A DNA stretch of 11,806 nucleotides from Kitasatospora phosalacinea (lineage in GTDB: Bacteria; Actinomycetota; Actinomycetes; Streptomycetales; Streptomycetaceae). The translations under genes were made by a program, and so were the position numbers. Below, piece after piece: positions 6,707 through 11,806 of this stretch. Within the stretch, counting starts at the first letter, position 1. Each line of letters begins with the position of its first letter. The stretch is taken from positions 1 to 11,806 of the forward strand of contig NZ_JNWZ01000108.1 of assembly GCF_000716545.1 (NCBI RefSeq). Direction: 5' to 3'. A model generated the notes under the pieces. That model ran no database searches, was not told the DNA's origin, and was given only the letters and a program-made list of their open reading frames with translations.

Positions 6707-6983
6707 GAAAAACCTCTGCTTTGTCTGGGGATGAATATTTCTTTTCGCGCTTTCGAGGGCAAACCGGGCATCTTGCCAGCTGATGCGTCCTGGCGCCCCG
6801 TCAGGCGCAGACCTTAATGTATGCCTACCAACTGCGTCGAGACGGGCAACTGGGGGTTACTGAGGGGGGTTTCCGAATACTGAAATGCACCCGGGGTGGC
6901 GGGCGAAAAAACCGCCCGGCCTTCCCTGGGCTGGTTTCGTGCTGCCAAAATCCGGTGTTTCAGACTTTTGATGAGGGGTTTTC
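6707..6983. promoter_or_regulatory. Divergent promoter region between pseudoprotease and toxin
   Basis: This 277-bp stretch is visibly more AT-rich than its surroundings and must hold the promoters of both divergent genes. Toward the toxin, GAGGGG at 6973-6978 is a good ribosome binding site five bases before GTG 6984. Toward the pseudoprotease, GAGG lies six bases before the ATG. A weak minus-strand promoter is possible: TTGCCC, 16 bases, TAGGCA, around 6825-6855. Small inverted repeats are at 6793-6808 (gcgcc/ggcgc) and 6900-6918 (cgggcg/cgcccg around an A-run). Their role is unknown. Confidence 0.5.
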
Positions 6984-9900
6984 GTGAGTTCACGCAGGCG
7001 TAGAGAGATATTCAAGGGGAGGGGGTCCGTGGTGCGGTGGCTGTGCCGCGGGGTGCTGCCGCTCGCGCTGATGGTGTCGCTGGTGTCCGCGACGCCAGTG
7101 GCGGCGGAGGACACCTCCCCCGCGGGTCCGGTGCTGACCGACCGGGGGCGGGTGCTGCAGGCATGGAAGGACGGCGGCGTCTCGGTGCAGGCCGCCGCGG
7201 AGGAGGCCCTCGCAGGGGGCGACGACAAGGTCGCCGCGTTCCTCGGTGCCAGCGGCTCCGGTCAGGGGGGCACGTGGGCCGATGCCGAGGCCAAGGACAA
7301 CGAGCAGGCGCTCCTGCAGATCGCCGTGACCGGTGGTCCGGCCCTGCGCAAGGCGGCCGCGGCCGCGCTCGACAGCCACGACAAGACGGCCTTCGCCGCG
7401 TTCTTGGACCAGGGTTGGAAGGCGCCTCTGGCGCAGGACCAGCGGGTACGGGTCTCCCAGATCATCGAGACCGGCGGGCCGGCCACCAAGGCCGCCGGCC
7501 TCAAGGCGCTGGATGGCTCCGCCGAGGCCGTCAGCGAGTTCCTGACACACACCCAGGACGTCACCCGCGAGAGCGACTCCAGGGTGCGGGTCTCGCAGAT
7601 CGTCGAGAGCGGCGGGCCGGCCACCAAGCAGGCCGGCATGCTCGCCCTGGAAGGCTCGCTCGAGGACATCACCGAGTTCCTGGCGGTCGGTCAGCACATC
7701 GCCGCCGCCCGCGACCGCGAGTACGCCGACATCGCCCAGCTCGCCCAGCAGGCCAAGGAGACCAGCGACCAGGCCGAGCGCGAGAAGGACGCCGCCCTCG
7801 AAGCCGCCGACCAGGCCGTCACCGGGGCACGCCTGGCCCGCGAAGCGGCGGAGAAGGCCCGGGACGAGGCCGCCGCCGCACAAGGCGACTCCGCCAAGGC
7901 CGCCGCCGCCGCCAAGCGCGCCGCCGAGGCGGGACGCCAGGCCGCAGTTGCGGCGAAGGCCGCCATCAGCGCCGCACAGGCCGCCAACACCGCCTCACGC
8001 CTGGCCGCCGCCGCCGCGCAGCAGGCCGCCTCCGCCGCCGCCGGCGCCGATGAGGCAGCCGGCCGCGCGCTGACCTGGGCCGCGCAGGGCAAGGTCGACG
8101 AGCAGGCCGCCAAGGCCGCCGAGCAGGCCGCCGGCCGCGCCCAGTACGCCGCGGATGCGGCCGACCGCGCCGCCGGTGCCGCTGTCGGGGCCCGCGATGC
8201 GGCCCGGTCTGCTTTCGGCGCGCTGAACGACCTCGCCTTCACCACCCTGGCCGCGAACCAGGCCAACGACTATGCCAACGCCGCGGGTGCCTACTCGGAG
8301 GAGGCCAAGCAGGCCGCCTCCTCCTCCCAGCGCCACGCCGCCGAGGCCCAGCGCTCGGCGAACAAGGCCGCCGACCTCGCCGACCAGTCCGCCACCGCCG
8401 CCCGCGAGGCCGCCACCGCGGCCCGCTCCGCCGCCACCCACGCCACCAACGCCGCCGAGGCCGCCCGCAACTCCTCCCTGCACGCCGGCAACGCCACCAC
8501 CGCGGCCCAGCGCGCCACCGCGCACGCCGCCAGCGCGGCGGAAGCCGCCAACACCGCGACAGCAGCGGTGAACAAGGCCGTTGCCGTCCACCAGGTCGCC
8601 CTGGCCAGCGAGCAGGAGGAGCGCGAGGCCCGCAAGGCCACCGGCATCAACCAGGCCCGCGACCTCAAGGCCGCCTTCGACCTCAGCGTCATCGAGGCCG
8701 ACAAGGCCAAGACGCAGGCCCTGGCACTCGACCAGACCGCAGCCCAACTCGCCGCCCAGGCCGCCCAGAGCGGCGCCGACACCAACACCATCGTCGCCAA
8801 CGGCCGCAAGATGGCTCTCACCGCCCTCAAGACCCGCGGGCCCTGGAGCAAGTCCGCCGCCGAGTACGCCCTCACCGGCTCCGACCAGGCCGTCATCGAC
8901 TACGTCCGCTCCGGCTGGACCGCCTCCCTGCAGCAGGACGAACTCCTCCAAGCCCAGCAACTTGCCCAGGACAGCGAGTTCGCCGCGGTACGCACCGCCG
9001 CCACCAACGCCCTGGCCGCGAATGACCCGGCCCAGGTCCACACCTTCCTGACCACCGGCCGCCACCAGGCCGCCCTGGACGAGTACCGCGTCAAGACCTC
9101 CCAGATCCTGGAGACCGGCGGACCCGCCCTCAAGGCCGCGGCCCAAGCCGCCCTCGAGGCCAACACCGTCGACGCGCTGACCGCCTTCCTCACCCGCGGC
9201 CAGTACACCGCCAAGGCCGCCGACGACCAGGTCAAGATCTCCCAACTCCTCGAGACCGGCGGCGACGGCGGCGGCGAAGAAGTCAAACTCGCCGCCGCCA
9301 TCGCCATCGAAAGCCCCAGCCCGGCCAAGACCGACTTCCTCACCAGCGGCCGCTACCGAGCCAAACAGCAGGACGACCTCACCCGGGCCCACGAAGCCAC
9401 CATCACCAACACCATCGCTGGCTCCTGGCAGAGCGCCGCCCTCGCCCAACAGAACGCCGCCCTCGCCGCCAAGGCCGCCGCCGACGCCAACAACGCCGCC
9501 GACCAAGCCCAACAAGCCGCCGCCGACGCCGACCGCTACGCGACCGACGCCGCCGGCTACGCCACGGACGCGCAGAAGTCCGCCACCGCGGCCGACACCT
9601 CCGCCACCCAAGCCCACACCTCCGCAGCACAAGCCCAGCAAGCCGCCCACCAGGCCCGCGCCAGCGCCCTCGATGCCCAAGCATCCGCCCTGCGCGCCAG
9701 CGCCAGCGCCACTGCGGCCCGCGGCTCCGCTGACACCGCCTACACCGCCGTTGCCGCCGCCCGCCAGTCCGCGGAGAACGCGCACGAATCCTACGAGCAC
9801 GCCGCCGCGATCAGCGATGCCGCACAAGCCCAGGCCATCGCCGAAGCCGACCGCGCCGCGCAACAGGAGGAGGCATTCTGGGCCTACATGCAACTCCGTG

Positions 9901-11066
9901 AATCTGCGGAGGACAGCGGCGTCGACTGGAACGACGTGCTCAACGGGATGCTGGCGTTCCAGAAGTACTTCGGCACCAGCCTCAACCCCGAGGACTACAC
10001 CAGCTACGACCGCTTCGCCGACATGATGCACACCAAGCTCGACATCATCGGGCTGGTACCAGGCGTCGGAGAGGCCGCCGACCTCATCAACTGCCTGTGG
10101 ACCGGCGGCGAATACCTCGCCGACTACGCCAGCGGCGTCGACTTCGGCCTCTCTTGCTTCAGCATGATCCCCATCGCAGGCTGGGCCAGCGCCGGCGCCA
10201 AGTTCATCAAGAAGTTCGGCAAGAAGGCCCTCGAAGGCGTCGAAGCCGCCTGGGGCTGGCTCACCGGCGCCAAGAAGGCGGCAGCTGCAGTCGCCAAGAT
10301 CTGTGTCCGAAACAGCTTCCCCGCCGGGACCCTCGTCCTCATGGGCGACGGCACCACAAAGCCCATCGAACAGATCAGAATCGGCGACACCGTCCAAGCA
10401 GCCGACCCACAGGCCGGCGAAAGCGGATCACACCGAGTCGAAGCGACCATCTACACCCCCGACGACCTCGACTTCACCGAACTCACCGTCACCAGCCCCG
10501 ACAAGACCCAGCAAGGCACAGTCACCGCCACCGACCACCACCCTTTCTGGACCCAGAACACCACCCAGTGGACCGACGCCGGCGACATCCGCGTCGGCGA
10601 CACCCTGCGCACCGACACCGGCGCCACTACCCAGGTCGCCTCCGTCCGGCACTGGACCGCCCTCCAACCCGCCTACAACCTCACCGTCGCCGACCTCCAC
10701 TCGTACTACGTGCTAGCCGATACCATCCCGCTCCTGGTCCATAATTCGGACTGTGAATGGGCCGTCCCCGATGTCAAAACACTTGACGCGATATGGGAGC
10801 GGATGAAATTCAAGACCAGGAACGACTTCGGTGAGGCGGCGTGGGGAGGGCACAGCCTCCAAGATGCAAGCAAGCTAAAGACGCCAGAGCACGTTGAGAA
10901 AATGAGAGAAGCGGGCATGACCAAGGAGGACGCCCAGTATTGGCGGAACTTCTACAAGAATATCGCCGATAAATCAGAAGCGAAGCATGCCGACAGGCCT
11001 GGAGCCATCAACCCCAGCGCCAGGTCGCGTCAGGATCTGTTCCAGTATCTCATGGACAACCTCTAG
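6984..11066 (+). CDS. Secreted polymorphic toxin: ALF repeats, coiled coils, HINT, toxin tip
   Basis: Secreted antibacterial-type toxin, 1360 residues. Signal peptide 1-41 (cleavage near PVAA-ED). ALF-type repeats ~50-235, recurring RVRVSQIIETGGPATKAAG with FLTHTQ/FLAVGQ. Ala-rich predicted coiled coil ~240-590. Second ALF block ~605-810 (KTSQILETGGPALKAAAQ, FLTTGR, FLTRGQ). Second Ala-rich coil ~813-963. Pre-toxin segment ~965-1105 with LDIIGLVPGVG (1019-1029), hydrophobic and perhaps membrane-active, like PT-TG regions. HINT domain ~1110-1254, from NSFPAGTLVLMGDG with Ser1111 at the usual Cys position, through TDHHPFW (His1185/1186), to LLVHN (Asn1254). Residues 1255-1360 are the toxin tip. 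Known role of this layout: HINT cleaves after its terminal Asn and frees the tip. GTG 6984 has GAGGGG five bases upstream. In-frame GTG 7029, behind a purine run, would give a shorter, cleaner signal peptide and cannot be excluded. The immunity gene follows at once. Confidence 0.9.
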   Translation: MSSRRRREIFKGRGSVVRWLCRGVLPLALMVSLVSATPVAAEDTSPAGPVLTDRGRVLQAWKDGGVSVQAAAEEALAGGDDKVAAFLGASGSGQGGTWADAEAKDNEQALLQIAVTGGPALRKAAAAALDSHDKTAFAAFLDQGWKAPLAQDQRVRVSQIIETGGPATKAAGLKALDGSAEAVSEFLTHTQDVTRESDSRVRVSQIVESGGPATKQAGMLALEGSLEDITEFLAVGQHIAAARDREYADIAQLAQQAKETSDQAEREKDAALEAADQAVTGARLAREAAEKARDEAAAAQGDSAKAAAAAKRAAEAGRQAAVAAKAAISAAQAANTASRLAAAAAQQAASAAAGADEAAGRALTWAAQGKVDEQAAKAAEQAAGRAQYAADAADRAAGAAVGARDAARSAFGALNDLAFTTLAANQANDYANAAGAYSEEAKQAASSSQRHAAEAQRSANKAADLADQSATAAREAATAARSAATHATNAAEAARNSSLHAGNATTAAQRATAHAASAAEAANTATAAVNKAVAVHQVALASEQEEREARKATGINQARDLKAAFDLSVIEADKAKTQALALDQTAAQLAAQAAQSGADTNTIVANGRKMALTALKTRGPWSKSAAEYALTGSDQAVIDYVRSGWTASLQQDELLQAQQLAQDSEFAAVRTAATNALAANDPAQVHTFLTTGRHQAALDEYRVKTSQILETGGPALKAAAQAALEANTVDALTAFLTRGQYTAKAADDQVKISQLLETGGDGGGEEVKLAAAIAIESPSPAKTDFLTSGRYRAKQQDDLTRAHEATITNTIAGSWQSAALAQQNAALAAKAAADANNAADQAQQAAADADRYATDAAGYATDAQKSATAADTSATQAHTSAAQAQQAAHQARASALDAQASALRASASATAARGSADTAYTAVAAARQSAENAHESYEHAAAISDAAQAQAIAEADRAAQQEEAFWAYMQLRESAEDSGVDWNDVLNGMLAFQKYFGTSLNPEDYTSYDRFADMMHTKLDIIGLVPGVGEAADLINCLWTGGEYLADYASGVDFGLSCFSMIPIAGWASAGAKFIKKFGKKALEGVEAAWGWLTGAKKAAAAVAKICVRNSFPAGTLVLMGDGTTKPIEQIRIGDTVQAADPQAGESGSHRVEATIYTPDDLDFTELTVTSPDKTQQGTVTATDHHPFWTQNTTQWTDAGDIRVGDTLRTDTGATTQVASVRHWTALQPAYNLTVADLHSYYVLADTIPLLVHNSDCEWAVPDVKTLDAIWERMKFKTRNDFGEAAWGGHSLQDASKLKTPEHVEKMREAGMTKEDAQYWRNFYKNIADKSEAKHADRPGAINPSARSRQDLFQYLMDNL
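10746..11066 (+). other. Toxin tip domain released by HINT (part of the 6984-11066 gene)
   Basis: This covers residues 1255-1360 behind the HINT Asn. Visible anchors are FGEAAWGGH (1282-1290), MTKEDAQYWRNFYKN (1312-1326) and NPSARSRQDLFQYL (1343-1356). From memory it resembles a small C-terminal domain annotated as DUF4951 (FG...WG...W..FY...NPSA..R pattern), whose biochemical activity I do not know. It has no recognisable nuclease, deaminase or ADP-ribosyltransferase motif. His1290, His1303 and His1335 are the only histidines. It is short, charged and much lower in GC than the rest of the gene. Confidence 0.6.
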
Positions 11067-11073
11067 GAAAATT

Positions 11074-11319
11074 ATGCGATTTCTCATTCGCTCAGACCGC
11101 TGCGTTACAGTAGCTTTCGAGCCGACCGCGGCCGAATACACACTGGAGCAAGGCAAGACGATCACTGTGGAGTGGCCTGCGGGAGGCGATGATGGGATGG
11201 TGTCTCTAGAGGCTGATTTCTTCGTTGTTTCCGCTCCGAGCGGCGGATACAACAGGGCTTGGGGTGATGACGGCGTGGAAATCTACATTGGCCCCGAATC
11301 GGGGCCCGACGCTCGCTGA
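11074..11319 (+). CDS. Probable immunity protein for the upstream toxin tip
   Basis: Small, acidic, probably cytoplasmic protein of 81 residues beginning MRFLIRSDRCVTVAFEPTAA, with about 14 acidic and 6 basic residues and a strand-rich pattern. I do not recognise a family. ATG at 11074 lies 7 bases after the toxin stop. AGGA, overlapping the toxin's TAG, serves as ribosome binding site, so translation is probably coupled. The frame is open upstream to 10987, but that part overlaps the toxin and has no separate start signal. Position directly behind a toxin tip, small size, acidic charge and matching lower GC are the standard marks of an immunity gene; that role is inferred from context, not from sequence similarity. 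A short stem (ggcccc/ggggcc, 11290-11306) lies near its end. Confidence 0.8.
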   Translation: MRFLIRSDRCVTVAFEPTAAEYTLEQGKTITVEWPAGGDDGMVSLEADFFVVSAPSGGYNRAWGDDGVEIYIGPESGPDAR

Positions 11320-11330
11320 CCCCATAGCGT

Positions 11331-11369
11331 CTCAGGAGAGGCCCAAAGGCAGACGGGGCCTCTCCTGAG
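11331..11369. terminator. Strong hairpin ending the toxin-immunity operon
   Basis: Perfect 14-bp arms ctcaggagaggccc (11331-11344) and gggcctctcctgag (11356-11369) enclose an 11-base loop, 12 bases after the immunity stop. Because the genes on both sides converge, it can act in both directions. Confidence 0.88.
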
Positions 11370-11378
11370 ACCGTGTTT

Positions 11379-11414
11379 GAGCCCGTCCTCGGGGGCTCAG
11401 CCGCGCTGGCTGAG
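11379..11414 (-). terminator. Two overlapping hairpins at the end of the broken minus-strand gene
   Basis: gagccc/gggctc (11379-11384 with 11393-11398) and ctcagcc/ggctgag (11396-11402 with 11408-11414) share bases, so only one can form at a time. They overlap the TGA (11397-11399) of the broken gene. A terminator role is plausible but weak. Confidence 0.35.
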
Positions 11415-11709
11415 GTGGGGCCACTCCAAGCCGTTCGTATTGACCCGAAACGGTAAGGGTCCGGGCTCGTTGATCCGGGCGTGACGGATCTGGTGGGGGA
11501 CGCGCGGCGCCTGGCGCCGCACCCGTACCCGCACCCGCGCCACCGCCAGCCGATGCGCCTGGTCGAACACCACCGCTCCCCTCCGGCCGGCACCGCCGAC
11601 TCGTCCTCACACACATGGCCCGAGACCCCCAGCAGTCGTCCTCGAAGTCCGCCTGTCCTTCGGCGCCGCACTCCCCGTAGTACCAGCCCGCGTTCCACAG
11701 GACCGTTAC
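11397..11709 (-). pseudogene. Broken small gene: start lost (GTA) and two frameshifts
   Basis: I do not recognise the family. From GTA at 11707-11709 the minus strand reads TVLWNAGWYYGECGAEGQAD, then FEDDCWG. Around the five-G run at 11626-11630 good sequence moves to a second frame (GHVCEDESAVPAGGERW). Near 11571-11576 it moves to a third (VVFDQAHRLAVARV ... RINEPGPLPFRVNT ... LEWPHLSQRG), ending at TGA 11397-11399. Joined, this gives about 104 residues. GGAGGAGG at 11717-11724 lies seven bases before GTA, so GTA stands where a start is expected. The upstream stop is TAA; one base change (GTGA to GTAA) would explain both. Sequencing error in the G-run could fake the first shift, but not the lost start. 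The alternative is that this is noncoding and the reading is chance. Confidence 0.45.
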
Positions 11710-11806
11710 CGCGCCGCCTCCTCCATCTCCCGGCGCACCGGGGCGAGTTCGGCGGCCCAGTCGACCCCGGCCCGGCCGAGCGCGACGAGCTGCTCGAAGG
11801 TGAGCT
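11706..11806 (-). CDS. C-terminal end of an unidentified gene (cut by the window edge)
   Basis: The last 32 codons of a minus-strand gene: LTFEQLVALGRAG, then VDWAAELAPVRREMEEAAR and TAA at 11706-11708. The composition looks like an amphipathic, acidic helix and is clearly better than the other two frames, which are Arg-rich. The family cannot be told from so little. Its stop overlaps the lost start of the next, broken gene, so the two were probably one operon. Confidence 0.6.
   Translation of the reverse strand, partial: LTFEQLVALGRAGVDWAAELAPVRREMEEAAR

Noticed and set aside
7995..10397. 800-codon minus-strand open frame opposite the toxin
   Set aside because: It is a Gly/Val/Leu-rich mirror of the Ala-rich coding sequence, with no motif and no credible start.
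10311..10754. HINT segment as an inserted intein that splices its host protein
   Set aside because: The flanking parts do not form one interrupted domain, the segment is only ~145 residues with no homing endonuclease, and it lies directly before a C-terminal tip with an immunity gene, which is the cleavage-type arrangement.
10987..11073. Longer immunity protein starting inside the toxin gene
   Set aside because: The added 29 residues are only an out-of-frame reading of the toxin tip; ATG 11074 has AGGA at a usable distance and gives a coherent small protein.
11162..11698. 178-codon minus-strand open frame over the immunity gene and right edge
   Set aside because: Arg/Gly/Ser-rich; it crosses the hairpin terminator and the immunity gene. 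Only a short middle part (GHVCEDESAVPAGG) looks coding, and that is used in the broken-gene reading.

Overview
The window looks like chromosomal DNA from a high-GC actinomycete, most likely Streptomyces or a close relative such as Kitasatospora. The reasons are the strong G/C bias at third codon positions, the GTG starts, the secreted proteins with FG-GAP/VCBS repeats, the ALF-repeat polymorphic toxin and the ISL3-type transposase. It is an accessory region rich in secreted proteins, bordered by mobile-element and decayed sequence.

Left part (1-4717). The left edge holds the N-terminal part of an ISL3-family transposase, cut by the window, with a possible element end near 228. Three minus-strand genes for secreted, multidomain proteins follow. 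The first (271-1806) is an SGNH/GDSL esterase with five 53-residue FG-GAP/VCBS repeats. Just upstream of it is a scrap of another FG-GAP C-terminus (1839-1919). The second (2281-4452) is a GH27 alpha-galactosidase-like enzyme with a C-terminal tail of six exact 47-residue repeats, probably a six-bladed beta-propeller lectin. The third (4718-6706) is a trypsin-fold protein with the same FG-GAP tail as the esterase. It has lost both the catalytic His (Ser) and the catalytic Ser (Ala), so it is probably a pseudoprotease that binds rather than cuts. A strong hairpin (4681-4712) ends it.

Right part (6707-11320). A 277-bp divergent intergenic region separates the pseudoprotease from the one large plus-strand gene (6984-11066). 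That gene encodes a 1360-residue polymorphic toxin: signal peptide, ALF repeats, Ala-rich coiled coil, a second ALF block, a second Ala-rich coil, a hydrophobic pre-toxin segment, a HINT self-cleaving domain and a ~106-residue toxin tip. Seven bases after its stop begins an 81-codon gene, the probable immunity protein (11074-11319), and then a strong hairpin terminator (11331-11369). The tip and immunity gene have lower GC than the delivery part, as expected for an exchanged toxin-immunity cassette.

Right edge (11370-11806). A minus-strand gene enters the window with only its last 32 codons. Behind it, in another frame, is what I read as a broken gene whose GTG start has become GTA and whose frame shifts twice.

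How the genes may work together (inference): the esterase and GH27 enzyme fit extracellular degradation of decorated plant polysaccharide. The toxin-immunity pair fits competition with related bacteria. The pseudoprotease shares its binding tail with the esterase and its promoter region with the toxin.
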